NCBI GenBank assembly: GCA_015680685.1
Contig: MNCI01023402.1
Location: 182,659 to 246,658 of the forward strand
Direction of reading: 5' to 3'
Source: Gnetum montanum
Taxonomy: Eukaryota; Streptophyta; Gnetopsida; Gnetales; Gnetaceae
DNA length: 64,000 nt
Made by a program: the position numbers and the translations under genes. Positions 22,233 to 34,472 of the stretch are shown here, piece after piece (within the stretch, counting starts at the first letter, position 1; each line of letters begins with the position of its first letter). The notes under the pieces are model-generated. The model saw only the letters and a list, made by a program, of their open reading frames with translations, was not told the origin of the DNA and searched no databases.

Positions 22233-22640
22233 AACTATATGTGGCTATCAAAGGAGGGGTGTCAAAACCTAAATTAGATGCCTACATGTATCTTTAAGAC
22301 ATACAACCAACATAAATTTTGGTTATTGTAGTTGGCATTATATCAGGCTATAGTTTTGTACTTACCACTTGGATTGTATTTTGTTGAAGTGTAGTTATAA
22401 TTTACCAATGAAGGTTGTTGCTGTTAGAAAAAATAATAACTATATGTGGGTATCAGAGGAGGGGTGTCAAAACCTAAATTAGATGCCCTATCCATAGGGC
22501 ATATAGCCAACATAAAATTTGGTTACTATAGTTGGCATTGTATCATGTTATAGTTTATTACTTATTGTATTTTGTTGAAGTGTGTTACAATTTACAACTT
22601 GCATTATATTTTGCTAATGTGTAGTTACAATGAAATTATT
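22233..22640. repeat. Tandem duplication, unit about 205 bases
   Basis: Two copies (22233-22437 and 22438-about 22640), both opening AACTATATGTGG.TATCA.AG and sharing GGGGTGTCAAAACC and GTATTTTGTTGAAGTGT. Non-coding. Confidence 0.75.
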
Positions 22641-22780
22641 TTTAATTTTGACACCTCTTAGGTTATTATTGTAGTTGATGAATTCTTTAGGTGTTGTTCT
22701 TGTAGATTTCACCAATCCTATTTAGAAAATGGTTTGGTTTGGGTTGTTTGTTACCCGAATGAATTTTAACAAGCATGTTG

Positions 22781-22845
22781 GGCCCATCATTCAAACATGT
22801 GACTTGAGATTACTAGGCCAAGACCTACACCACTAGGCTAACACC
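22781..22845 (-). repeat. Possible degraded tRNA-derived SINE head
   Basis: On the minus strand TTAGCCTAGTGGT (22842-22828 region) resembles an RNA polymerase III A box, and GTTTGAATGATGG (about 22797-22785) a weak B box some 45 bases further. No poly-A tail or target duplication was identified. Confidence 0.35.
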
Positions 22846-23460
22846 TAATTTCTATTGTATTTTTGATTCCATTTAGATTTGAGGCATAAACTTCATGATA
22901 TCTATGAATCCACCAACTTAATATCTTGAAAGATTCAATATATATATTTAGAAAATCGAACATGGCCTAAAGTTATCATATTAATTATATATCTTATATG
23001 TTTTGGATTGTACTCGTACTAATTCTTTCAAGTTCTAAACACCCATTTATAGATCCTTCCTCAACGAGGATCATATTTTTTTTTGTTCTAAACCACGAAT
23101 ACGTTTACACTCAAATCATTGTCTATCATCTTCTTTAGCAATTCTTCATTGACTATACTTGTTGCAACTTTGAATACAACCAATACGTAGATGTCTACAA
23201 TTAGCATTGTCAAATACCCTAATGTTACTGCTTCCTACTGCATATGTCTATGTAGTCCAATTCTTCCATGTTTAGATAAATATAAATATATGCCTTTTCT
23301 AATTATGAGAACCCCATAAGGTTCTCTTATGTACTATGTTTTTGTTTTCTAGTGGGAGGATGAAACAATTATTACTTATAAGATTTCATTATTATTATCA
23401 CATTTTTTGCCTAATCCTCCCTACTGTATCTCTACTCCCCTAAACCCTTCTAGTTGGTTC

Positions 23461-23468
23461 TATAAAAA
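23461..23468 (+). promoter_or_regulatory. Probable TATA box of the PLAT gene
   Basis: TATAAAAA, 50 bases before the left LTR of the copia element F. With F and one target copy removed, it lies about 90 bases upstream of the PLAT ATG, an ordinary plant TATA-to-start distance. Position-based inference. Confidence 0.45.
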
Positions 23469-23518
23469 AAATGTCTCGGTAAGCAAAGAAAAATAGATCA
23501 AATCTACAAGCTCAAGCT

Positions 23519-23865
23519 TGTTAAATGTGTTTAATTGTTAAACATGCTTTTTTTTTGGTCCTAGTATTTAGGAACTGTCCTTAGGGATTTAGTTGCTATT
23601 TTGATTCTCTAGAAGTTGAATAGTTGATTGTTACAAAAGTTGAAGGATCAATCGTTACAAAGTTGAAGGGTCAATTGTTATAAAAGATGATTCATATTAG
23701 GATTTAGTTGTTATTTTCCATTGATGTATTTTCCTATTTAAAGGCCATTATCAGTTGAATAAAAATGTGAGATTTAGTTGCCTTTGTTTACCCTTATTTT
23801 GTTCTATTTTGTTATTTGAGGGTAGTAGTGCACAGGTAAGCAGTGCACAGCATCAGAGGCTGACA
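23519..23865 (+). repeat. Element F 5' LTR
   Basis: 347 bases, about 48 longer than the 3' LTR. Most of the extra length is around 23830-23855, where GCACAG is repeated (GTGCACAGGTAAGCAGTGCACAG). Confidence 0.88.
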
Positions 23866-23867
23866 AT

Positions 23868-23879
23868 GGTATTAGAGCT
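23868..23879 (+). promoter_or_regulatory. Primer-binding site, initiator tRNA-Met type
   Basis: TGGTATTAGAGC, two bases inside the LTR, one change from the canonical TGGTATCAGAGC used by most plant copia elements. Confidence 0.85.
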
Positions 23880-23985
23880 CAATTTATGGAGGCTAGAGAG
23901 AAAGCCTAGTTCAAGAGGCTAAAGGAAAAAGTACAGTAGTGCGCCCCATTTAGGAGGCTCAAGAGAAGAGCATAATAGTGCATAA

Positions 23986-25661
23986 ATGGCCTCAAAAAAT
24001 TTTGTACAGCCTACCATCCCATATTTTGATGGTCACTATGACCATTGGAGCATGTTGATGGAAAATTTCTTGAAGTTTAAGGGGTACTAGCAAGTTGTTG
24101 AAGATGGTGTAGTAACACCCATAGTTGAGGCTGCACTCACAAATGAACAAAGAAAGGAGCTAGAGGGACTAAGGTTGAAAAATTTGAAGGCAAAGAATTA
24201 TTTATTTCAAGCAACTGATCATTCTATCCTAGAGACTATTCTTAGTAAAGAAACTTCCAAGGATATTTGGAATTCTATGAAGAAGAAATATTAGATATCT
24301 TTGAGAGTAAAGAACACATAGCTTCAAGCCTTGAGAAGGGATTTTGAGACTTTGTAGATGAAAGATGGGGAGTCTGTCACTATCTATTATGCAAGGATAA
24401 TGGGGATAACCAATAACATGTGATTTCATGATGAGAAGATGGAGGATGTGATTATTGTTGAGAAGATATTGTGTTCCATATCTCCCAAGTTTGATTATGT
24501 TATTTGTTCAATTGACGAATTCAAAGATGTTGATGTACTTTCCCTTTATGAACTTCAAAGTTCTTTGTTGGCCCATGAACAGGAGATGAATCAAACTTCA
24601 ACTTCTGAAGAGCAAGCTTTAAAGGCTTCTACTTTTACTTATTCCTCAAGAGGAAGACGTAGAGGAGATTGAGGCAATAGATATGGCAATAGACATTTCA
24701 AAGGAGATGGTGATAAATTTCAAGGCAAAGGCAAAGGACAAGTTGACAAATCTAAGGTGGAATGCTTTAGGTATCATAAATACAAATACTATCATTCCAA
24801 ATGCTACACTAAACTACCCAATGACAAAGGAGAGAAATCAAATGTTGTAGAAGAGAGGGAGTCTAAGACTTTATTGATGGCAGTTCAAGCCAATTAAGAG
24901 TCTCAGTTAGATGTATGGTATGTGGATACTGGCTGCAACAACCATATGTGTGGATATAAGTCTTTTTTTTTCTTACTTAGATGAAATTTTTCATTCTACA
25001 GTAAGTTTTGGTGATTTTTCTACTATAAATGTAATGGGAAAGGGGGATATTAACATTAGAACCAAGAATGGTTTTGTAGAAACAATTTTCAATGTTTTTT
25101 ATGTTCCTAATTTGAAAAGAAATTTGTTAAGTTCTAGTTAATTGCAAGAGAAGGGTAATGTAATAAACATTTAAAAGGATGCTTGTAAAATTTATGATCC
25201 TTCAAGAGGAGATATTGCAGTTGTTCAAATGAGCTCCAACAAATTATTTTCATTGAGGATTGAAATTTCTCAATCTTGCTTGAAGGCTAAAGTAAAAGAC
25301 CCAACATGGCTTTGGCATTTTTGCTATGGCCATTTGAATTTTGGAGCATTAAAGTCTCTACAATAGAAAAATATGGTGACTGCTCTTCCTCAAATTACAA
25401 TTCCTTCTGGAGTCTATGAAGAATGTGTTGTTGGTAAACAACATCATTCTCAATTATTTCAAGAAAAATCATGGGGAGAAAAGAATGTCCTTGAACTAGT
25501 TTACTTTAATGTTTGTGGGCCAATAAAACCATCTTCAAATGAAGGTAAGAGGTACTTGATCATCTTCATTAATATTTATACTCAAAAAATTTGGATTTAT
25601 TTTTTGCAGAAGAAGTCTGAAGCTTTTAATGCATTTAAAAGCCGCAAGGAACATCCTGAGA
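23986..25661 (+). pseudogene. Element F gag, protease and first part of integrase
   Basis: From the ATG at 23986 the gag reads IPYFDGHYDHWSMLMENFL, a hallmark of TNT1/Tork-like copia gag. A zinc knuckle at about 24760-24805 has lost two of four ligands (CFRYHKYKYYHSKC; a Cys and a His are now Tyr). The protease motif DTGCNNHMCG keeps its aspartate (about 24926). Integrase follows with LVYFNVCGPIKPSSNEGKRY (start of the catalytic core, about 25495) and is cut at 25661 by element C. In-frame stops are numerous (for example near 24090, 24293 and 24672). Confidence 0.85.
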
Positions 25662-25666
25662 ACAAG

Positions 25667-26446
25667 TGATGGGATGCGATATCATGTCCGTCGTGATATC
25701 ATAGTCCACCGCAATGTCTATAAATAAGAAGCAGCTCTCCCTCATTTCATCATTAGGAGTTAGATTATAGTAAAGCTATGGTAGTTTGATCCCTCCAGCG
25801 ATAGATTATTTTCCAGTGTCTGCTTGCAGTGTGGTGAATGTAATTGTATGACATCCTTTATTCGAGTGTGACATACTTGGACACGTACATGGATAACAAT
25901 AAAGATCGAGATTACTTCATCATTGTAGCATTCACGTTGTTTATTTATTTAATTTTTATTTACTGCTTTCGTAGTTAATCTCTCTCAACCTTATCTCCTA
26001 GAATGCGGAATGAGTACGACTTGATTACGAGCATTTAAGTGTGACTACTTGGTAACCCAGTGGCGTACCTAGGATTTGTGCTTGGTAATCCCAATGGTAG
26101 TTTTGCATGAAGTCCAAGATGTGTACGGATGATCAAGGAGTGGATGCTCATCACACTTAGGCTAGATTAGATCTTCTTACCCTTTCCCTCCTAGCTTAAC
26201 TTAGTTAAGATTACTTTTCATTGCCTTCAGGAGTAGCGGTTAGATTAGGAACACATCATACACGTCACTCTGGAGTAAATCATACGTGATAAATATAATA
26301 CTAGTCCAGGTGGAAAGATAGCAAACTACAACCTAAGGATAACTGTCTAGGTGCCACAACTAGTCCGTTTGCAGAGTTCGACCGGATCGCATGTGAGAAC
26401 GCTTGTATTTGTATGGTTGAGTGTAGGGGTATCTCACCACTCATCA
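25667..26446 (+). repeat. Element C 5' LTR
   Basis: 780 bases; TATAAATA at 25719-25726. Only two GATATC units remain upstream of it, against about nine in the 3' LTR. The difference is almost entirely in that array. Confidence 0.9.
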
Positions 26447-26447
26447 T

Positions 26448-26465
26448 TGGCGCTGTTACCAGGGA
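26448..26465 (+). promoter_or_regulatory. Degraded tRNA-Asp primer-binding site of element C
   Basis: TGGCGCTGTTACCAGGGA directly after the LTR, three differences from TGGCGCCGTTGCCGGGGA, all explainable as transitions. Confidence 0.75.
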
Positions 26466-26587
26466 CGGTGCTAGTTATCTACATTAGTTATATCATACAA
26501 GGTCGCTGTATAGGAATTAATGATATATCTTTTAAGAAGAATTAATTATAAAAATTCACATATGAATTCACACACAGCTTCACAACC

Positions 26588-28570
26588 ATGCCTCTCCTAC
26601 AAGACTATGATAATGTCACATCTAGTAAGGCAGTTCATTGGAGAACCAATGAATTAGATGACAATGAAGATTGGAGTACACAACTTGAAGTGGGGGTCTC
26701 TTATAAACATGAACAAAGGCAATGTCATCCCAACAAACGAAAGCATAACTTACTTGATGACGATGAGCCCCCACTGGCTACTACAAGCCTAATGCAAATA
26801 CAAGAGGCCGTTCGAATCTCATGTAGGCATCGTAAAGAGAGCTATCTACCTAGGCTCAATTTAAACAACTTTCCTAAATTTTTAGGAGGCTATGACTTAG
26901 ATCTGCATCAACATTTACAAGCCTTCTACGATGCCTGCACATGGAATAACATTGATAATGGATGGCAAAAACTTAAGCTCTTTCCTATGACACTCGTTGA
27001 CCAAGAAAAAGTATGGTATAGATCATTAAAACCAAATTCGATACGATGTTGGTCAACAATGGTGGAATTCTTTAATGAAAAATATCAAACCTACACAAGA
27101 GTGTCGGCTTTGAAGAAACGAATCCAAGGATGGAAACAAGCACAACATGAACCCTTGGACATGGCCTTAGAAAGATATTATGCACTATTAAACAACTGTC
27201 CAAGCCATGGGTTTTCCGAGGAAAGGCTAATGTACCATATCATTGATGGGCTACGTAATGAAACAAGAGAGACCTTAGGAATGTATGCCCAAGGTCAATT
27301 ATACGAACTATGAATCCATCAAGTTCAAGAGCTTATTAAATGGGTAGCAAAAGAAGAAGGAGAATTGGCTAGATGGGAGAGTGTTGAAAAACATCAACGG
27401 GACCAAAAAATCAACTCAACAAAGGTCCATGATCATAAAAAGGAGAAATCAACCAATCTCAAGGTGGAAACATCATATTTTCCAATACAACCAACATTAG
27501 AAGAAGCTGAGGCAAAGATCAATAAGATTTTGGAATGGACGTATCGAAAGTGTGGAGAATTTATCAACAATATTGGGGATAGAGTTTTGACACCCCAATA
27601 AGCAGGACAAAACATTAGACATTCAGAGAAAAAGAATGAAGGGAATAAGCATTCAACTGCCAATCATACGTATGAATGCAACATATGCCTGTACGATCAC
27701 CCCAAGGGCCAATGCACAATACTGTTACATTTACATGAGCATTGGGGAAACACGTTACATCTAGAGTTCATACAGAAGTACTATGTTTGATCATAGTGGC
27801 AACAATCCTAGTCATGGGGGAGACCACCCTTAGATTGGAGGCACCCTTCATATTATCCGAATCTAAATGCTTATCAAGTTCAACATCCTGTTTCTCCAAC
27901 TAGGCCACCATACTCTATCGCACCATAGTACTATTCTTCACAATATTATCAACCCATACCTCCAACACAACCGTCACCTTGTGCTTCTTATACTCCTAAC
28001 TTTCAACATTCTCATCCTTTCCCTCCTTCCACAGTGCCACCAACTATTCCTAAGGTACCTACACCAAAGCAACAACCCACGAATACTACTTGTGCTACTA
28101 CTACTAACAGTTGTGAAAAGCCTCCTCAACATCAAAAATGTCCTTTCTTTAAACACGGCCGTACGAAGGGACAACATAATTCAGAGGCCACTGCATCTTC
28201 CAACCTAGCACAAGTCCCACACTGTGGTGCACCCTTACCTTCGAACCTAGTGCCTCATGTAACTTCATCAGGGCCATCAACTAACACTCCAACAACCATA
28301 CAACCCAATGAACACAACCATGGGAGGCATCAACCCAATCCTTACATACCATCTAATAGTCACAAATATCATAGTGGGTCAACTCATTATCCGGGAACTA
28401 CATCGTATAAAGTGCCCCACTATGCTTACTATAATCAAGTGTGTGAACACCGAGGGGATAAGTATGATCGGGCTCGAATACTTCCAACATGCAAGGATCC
28501 TTATCCTTCATTTATTAATCCTTGCCATACTCAATTGTTTAGTTATGGGGCATATCCCCCATTTTACTAA
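26588..28570 (+). pseudogene. Element C gag (Athila-like), nearly intact capsid
   Basis: ATG at 26588 opens a clean frame to 27313 covering the capsid: FPKFLGGYDLDLHQHLQAFY, KVWYRSLKPNSIRCWSTM, FFNEKYQTYTRVSALKKRIQ and NNCPSHGFSEERLMYHIIDG. The N-terminus is much shorter than in A, B or E. After a stop at about 27313 comes a coiled-coil-like linker, then a zinc knuckle CX2CX3HX4C (CNICLYDHPKGQC, about 27678) and a Pro/His/Tyr/Thr-rich tail ending GAYPPFY (28568). The capsid would build particles and the knuckle bind RNA. Only a few stops and frame slips are present, making it the best preserved gag here. Confidence 0.82.
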
Positions 28571-30484
28571 TAGCAGGATTAATAAATATTTTTCATTTTC
28601 TTTGATTTTACAAAATTTTTTTACTAGTTTTTCATTTTTCAACTTTTTGTTTATCTTTTCATCTTTTTGTGTTTTGTATTTTTTTCTTTTTACGTTTTTG
28701 TAAGTAATCTTATCTATGAATAAAACACTCATGTGGATCATTGGTTGAGGTGTGTTCTATGTTATTAAGTCTTAAGTGATCAATTATTTGGAACAGTGAG
28801 CCCATTACACCCACTCATCCATTCTACAAATAAGAGGTTCTGTTCAAGGGTACAGTGATATTCTTGATGTTCTTAAAACTTAAAATTAATTTTGTGTTCA
28901 TTATACCTAGAATGAAGAAGGATGGACCAAGAGGGAATGATTAGGGTGTGACATCAAGGGGATTTGAGGATTCCCTTTGGTGATGACTGTGGGTGTTAGC
29001 ATGAAACATGGTCGTACTAAGATCCTTGTAGATCTAATGAAAAATGGAAGTAAGAGTAATCAAAAGGGAACTTCAAAATCAAAGGTTGCTCTAGGGGGGC
29101 CCATTGGAAAGACATGCACCCATGCCTGAAGGTTGGTGGCTTCTTTGGATTCAGTATTCAAAAAAAAAAAGAGAGAAAAAGAAAAAGAAAAAAGAAAAAA
29201 CAAAGTGCCATAAAACAAAAGTCACTCCTTCCTTGAATAAAATGCCAAGTGATCATACACCTTGTTGTTATGGTACTCTCATAGTTGCTCATCATGGGAT
29301 GAAACAATGCGATGTCATTGATTAGAGGAATGGAATTGGTCCTGATCTTGGAACGATGGGTTAATGAAACATTAATCATGCTTACTTGTAGGATTCACTG
29401 TGCCCTGGGTCAGTTACCTCATGTCCCAATCTCTACGATCCCTTCTATACTTCGTCTCATCTCATTGTTCGTATAATTTTTGTTCGTGTCCTGTGTAGCA
29501 TAGAATTTTCATCTCATTCTGGTGATATTTACATGTGCGTGTTTTGTGGAGTTAGTGCGGATTACATTTAACCCCTCTAGTGCCCACAAACACTTTAAGT
29601 GTGGTTACACAAGGGCATTATAGGTTGGAACCTGCTTTGGGGAGGGTCCACTTGTGTAATTTTTTGTAATCTTCACTTATGACATAGCTCACACACACCA
29701 TTTATTACCCTTAGCGTATTGTTCATGATATTATTTCCCTTATTACTATCCCTCTGATTCAACGTTCCTATGAATCATCACATAGCCTTTTTCTCTACCA
29801 TCCAAGATCCTTATCGATCAATTACACTCACTTATCATTATTCGTACCTTCAAAACCATCTAATTACCAGAGAATCCCTTCCTAATAGCCCAATGTCCTA
29901 AGTTACATCGTTTAATTTCAAAGAAATCTTAAAAATTCGGTACATTATCTAAGTGCCCTAACTTCGATGAAAATATATAGACATGACTCCCCTGTGCTAA
30001 TCAACATCATTTGCAACTATTCACGTAGGGGAAGTTTTTCAAATTTCTCTCTACAACTTGCGATTGCACATCCCTTACTTTCATATCCATAACTCGCTTG
30101 CTGGTACTCCAATTTTCATTCTGTTTGAACCTACTTGACCCCAGAGTGTTCAGCTTAGTCGTGGGGGAGGGTCACATGCTGAATAGCGCATAAATTTTTT
30201 TTTTTTTTGAAATTCATCATCATCAAAAGGATATATTTAAGGGGAATTAGTTGTAAAATTAAGAATAAAATGTGTCAAAAACAATTTCATCCCCTTAGCT
30301 ATACTAGAAAATTAAGTTTGGAAACCACCTAAGCAAAGAGGACTCAACATTATAATCTTTCAGGGACATGTTATTCCAATAATTAACATCACACAAAAAT
30401 AAAGTAAATCTATTAAGGTAAGTAGTAAGGTATAACCTAACTTTGGTAACAACCTTACTAAAAATTAGTTTCATGTGATTGCAG
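28571..30484 (+). other. Element C non-coding middle region
   Basis: Follows gag directly, where protease and pol would be expected. It opens with the T-rich tract (28590-28700) that follows the pol end in A and B, contains a GA-rich purine tract (29158-29210) and a PPT-like GTCGTGGGGGAGGG near 30157. Blocks around 28780-29000 resemble 46990-47180 of element B. No protein supported. Confidence 0.6.
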
Positions 30485-31066
30485 ATGGCCTTGAAACGTG
30501 GACAACAGGAAGGTCTTGCTCAAGGTGCAATCAAACGACCTAGGAGACGTGAAGGATAAGTTCCTACCGAACAACATGTAGAGCAGGAGGAACAATCATT
30601 TAGTATCCACCAAGAAGACCCTGCTGCTATACAATCAAGGCCTACCCTCTCTAAAAGCGGTGCTTAGTACTTAGGGGAAACATACCAATTTTGGCACAAT
30701 AAAGAAGAAGGCACCACGGTTAATAATTGTGGTGTGACTGTTGATTTCTCTGTTCAAGCCATTTTAGAAGTATTAAACCTTTCGAATATAGGGCCAAAGG
30801 TTGCTCAGAACCAGCTGGACACTTTCACAACCGAGTAACTTAATAAACTGTTGACAGAGAATAAAAGGGTGGCAGAAGAAAAAGAGAAGGCTAACTGGGA
30901 TGCCTCTATGGCACAAGCGTAAACTTACACGTGCACCAAGGCCCTCAAGGCCTTACAAGAGGAGAAGCTCCAGGCCATACTTTAGCATCATCAAACTTCA
31001 AAACCTGGAGCACAAGACAAAGGGAAGGCACCAATGGAGGAGCCACCGCCACCAGGAACTACATGA
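30485..31066 (+). pseudogene. Extra ORF of element C between the pol position and the 3' LTR
   Basis: An ATG-to-TGA frame of exactly 194 codons with no indel, interrupted by stops at codons 25, 61, 118, 146 and 167 (all TAA or TAG). The product would be basic at the start (IKRPRRREG), then hold VTVDFSVQAILEVLNL (codons 84-99), a long Glu/Lys/Leu-rich helix suggesting a coiled coil (LLTENKRVAEEKEK, ALKALQEEKLQAIL) and a Lys- and Pro-rich tail. The VQAI(L/V)E.L motif recurs in the extra ORF of element E (ISVSYLVQAIVEALGL). Athila elements are known to carry an env-like ORF at this place, but I see no signal peptide or membrane segment. Function unknown. Confidence 0.6.
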
Positions 31067-31221
31067 GTTCCAAATTTTTGTAGTTGTAGCATATTTTCTA
31101 TGTTGTGTTTTCTTCCCACACTGCGGCATTGTCCCATTTCTTTTTCCATCAATAATCCCATACCTATCCACTGTGTAATCACTGTAACTCAAGGATGGGT
31201 TTTTATTCAATCGTGGGGGTA

Positions 31222-32097
31222 TGATGGGACATGATATTGCATGGGTTGCGATATTGCGTACACGATATCGCGTCCGTCGTGATATCGCATCCCCCGCGAT
31301 ATTGCGTAAGTGATATCGCATTGTCCCCTGCTATATCACGTACGCGATATCGCAGTCTACTACAATATCTATAAACAAAAAGTGGCTCTCCCTCATTTCA
31401 TCATTAGGAGTTAGATTGTAGCGAAGCTCTGGTAGTTTGATCCCTCCAGAGATAGATTATTTTCCAGTGTCTGCCCGCAGTGTGGTGAATGTAATTGTAC
31501 GACATCCTTTATTCGAGTGTGACGTACTTGGACACATACATGACTGGTAATAAAGATTGAGATTACTCCATCATTGTAGCATTCACTTTGTTTATTTATT
31601 TATTTGTTATTTACTACTTTCATAGTTAATCGCTCTCACCCTTATCTCCTAGAACACGGAATGAGTACGACTTGATTATGAGCATTTAAGTGTGACTACT
31701 TGGTAACCCAGTGGCGTACCTAGGATCTAGGCTTGGTAATCCCAGTGGTAGTCATGCATGAAGTCCAAGATGTGTATGGATGATCAAGGAACGAATGCTC
31801 ATCACACTTAGGCTAGATTAGATCTTCTTACCCTTTCCCTCCTAGCTTAGCTTAGTTAAGATTACTTTTCATTGCCTTTAGGAGTAGAGGTTAGATTAGG
31901 AACACAACATATACCTCACTCTAGACTAAATCATACGTGACAAATATAATACTAGTCCAAGTGGGAAGATAGCGAACTGCGACCTAAGGATAACTGTCTA
32001 GGTGCCACAACTAGTCCATCTGCGAAGTTCGACCGGATAGCGCATGAGAACGCTGGTATTCGTATGGTTGAGTGTAGGGGTATCTCGCCACTCATCA
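31222..32097 (+). repeat. Element C 3' LTR with palindrome array
   Basis: 876 bases, preceded by the PPT TCGTGGGGGTA (31211-31221). The array at 31222-31366 holds about nine GATATC-type units. A weaker TATA (TATAAACA, about 31370) follows. Confidence 0.9.
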
Positions 32098-32102
32098 ACA
32101 AG

Positions 32103-34437
32103 TCTAGAAAGATCATTAAGAATTTTCATACAGATCATGGAGGAGAATATTGTTCAAAAGAGTTTGATGTTTTTTGTGAGAATCACAGCATTTAGAGAGA
32201 GCTCACAACCCCCTATACAACACAACAAAATGGTGTATTATAGAGAAAAAATAAAACCCTCCTCAATATGGTGAGAAGCCTCTTGGCAAGAGGAAGTATT
32301 CCAAAGAGTTTTTGGTTGCAGGCTATGAATTGGAGCATCCATGTTTTGAACAGAAGTCCCACCTTTGCTATTCAACACATGATACTAGAAGAGGCTTGAA
32401 GTGGGAGGAAATGAGTAGTGGATCGCTTCAGAATCCTTGGTTGCATTGCCTATGCACATATTGCTGATGAGAAGAGGAAGAAGCTGGAGGATAATAGTGA
32501 AAGCATGCAAAACATTATAAATTGTATAATCTTTTGACAAAAAACATTGTGACTAGTAGAGATGTCATCTTTGATGAAGAGAGTACTTGGAATTGGAATG
32601 GGTAGCATCCCACTTCAATTATTTTTGACAATGAAACTGCAAGCTCCAAAGCACCCAAAACTATAGAACCTAGAACTATAGACTTCGAAGCACCAAGAAC
32701 TATGGAGGCTAAAATCTGAAAAGCCATGGAGGCTAAAGCACCAAGAACTGTGGAGGTTGAGACTTCACCAAGAGAAATAGTAGCTAAATCTCGCTGTATT
32801 CAAAAAAGACCCTTATGGATGATGGATTATGAGCTAACTAGCATTAACCAATCTAATGACTCAATCATCCACTTTGCTTTGTTTGCATATTGTGATCCCA
32901 CAGTTTTTGAAAGTAGTATTAAAGAATCAAAATGGAGAAAGGCAATGGAGGATGAAATTGAAGCAATTGAGAAAAATGATACTTGGAAGCTTGTTGAACT
33001 TCCAAAAAGGCATAAAACCATTAGTGTGAGGTGGGTCTTCAAAAAAGAAGAAGAAAAAACTAAAGGAGACTAGTGAAGTTGACATGTATAAGGTGCGATT
33101 GGTGGCTAAGGGATATAAGCAAGAATATGGAATTAACTATAAATAAGTTTTTGCTCCTATTGCAAGGCATGATACAATGAAATTGGTGATTACATTGGCA
33201 GCACACAATTCATGGACTATCTTCCAAATGGATGTTAAGTCTAAATTCTTGCATGGAGACTTGGAGGAACAAGTATTTATTGATCAGCCCCTTGGTTTTG
33301 TAAAGCTTGGTAGTGAGCACAAGGTATATAAATTAAAAAAGGCTTTGTATGGACTAAAACAAGCTCCAAGAGCTCGGTACAGTTGTCTAAATACCTATTT
33401 TTCTAAGGGATTTCAAAAATGTCCATATGAGCATACGCTTTTTACAAAGCTTGATGGAGGAAAAGTGCTTATTATATGTTTATATGTTGATGATCTTATT
33501 TTCATTGGGAATGATAATTATTCATTTAAAAAATTTAAGAAGTCAATGATGGATGATTTTGAAATGATTGATCTTGGAAAAATGCATTACTATCTTGGCA
33601 TGGAAGTAGCATAATCCTCCATTATAATATTTATTTCTCAAAAGAAGTATGTCAAAGAAATTTTGGAGAGGTTTAAGATGAAGGTTTGCAATCCTATAAG
33701 CACTTCAATTGAGATTGGCTTGAGGCTAAACAAAGATCCTAAAGGAAGCAAGGTGGAGAGTACACTTTACAAGCAAATTGTTGGGAGTCTAATGTATTTG
33801 ACTACAACCAGCCCCATATAATGCATGTTGTGAGTCTCATTAGTAGATACATGGAGTCTTCAAAGAAGATGCATTTTTTGGCTGCTAAAATAATATTTCA
33901 TTACTTGTAAGAGACTAAAGATTTTGGGTTGTTTTACAAGAAAGGTAAGAAATCTAATTTTGTGGGATTTACTGATAATGATTATGTAGGAGATTAAGAT
34001 GATAGGAAGAACACATTAAGATATGTTTTTATCATGGGCATAGGGGCTATTTCATGGTCATCTAAGATGCAATCAGTTGTTACATTGTCAACCACAGAGG
34101 TTGAACTTGTTGCTGCAACATCTTGTTCTTGCCAAGCTATTTGGCTAAACAAATTCTTAATGAGCTATATTTCAGGTAAGAGGGGGCTAATATAATTTTC
34201 TATGACAACAATTTTGCCATAAAGTTATCCAAAAATGTTGTGCTACATGGAAGAAGTAAGCATATTGATGTGAGATTTCACTTCTTGCTTGATCTATGCA
34301 ATGATGATGTTATTGATTTGGTGTTTTGTAAAAGTGAAGATAAACTCACTAATATTCTAACCAAACCTCTCAAGTTATTAACATTCTAAAGGCTAAGAAA
34401 GTAGCTTGGATTTTGCATGTTGAATGATTCTTATTAA
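32103..34437 (+). pseudogene. Element F pol continued: integrase end, RT, RNase H
   Basis: Integrase resumes with NFHTDHGGEY and YTTQQNGV. RT spans about 32890-33620: KWRKAMEDEIEAIEKNDTW, QMDVKSKFLHGDLEEQVFID, KKALYGLKQAPRARY and the intact catalytic YVDDLIF at about 33484. RNase H (about 33960-34330) keeps STTEVELVAATSC and the C-terminal RSKHIDVRFHF pattern. The final frame ends at 34437. Stops occur for example near 33073, 33613 and 33898. The 33177-33614 stretch is open throughout. Ty1/copia order (integrase before RT) is clear. Confidence 0.85.
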
Positions 34438-34472
34438 ACTGAAGGTTTGTAAACTTTTAGTTTATGGAAGGG

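Larger units (their letters stand above)
25667..32097 (+). mobile_element. Element C: gag-only Athila-like LTR element nested in F
   Basis: Starts TGATGGGATG, ends CACTCATCA and is flanked by ACAAG (25662-25666 and 32098-32102). Contents: 5' LTR, a degraded tRNA-Asp PBS, gag, non-coding region, an extra ORF, PPT and 3' LTR. There is no protease, RT, RNase H or integrase, so it would depend on proteins from an autonomous relative such as B. Across the junctions the copia integrase frame continues (FNAFKSRK before, KSRKIIKNFHTDHGGEYCS after). Confidence 0.92.

Noticed and set aside
22781-22845. A tRNA gene
   Set aside because: Weak A- and B-box-like matches only; no cloverleaf, anticodon stem or acceptor stem could be paired.
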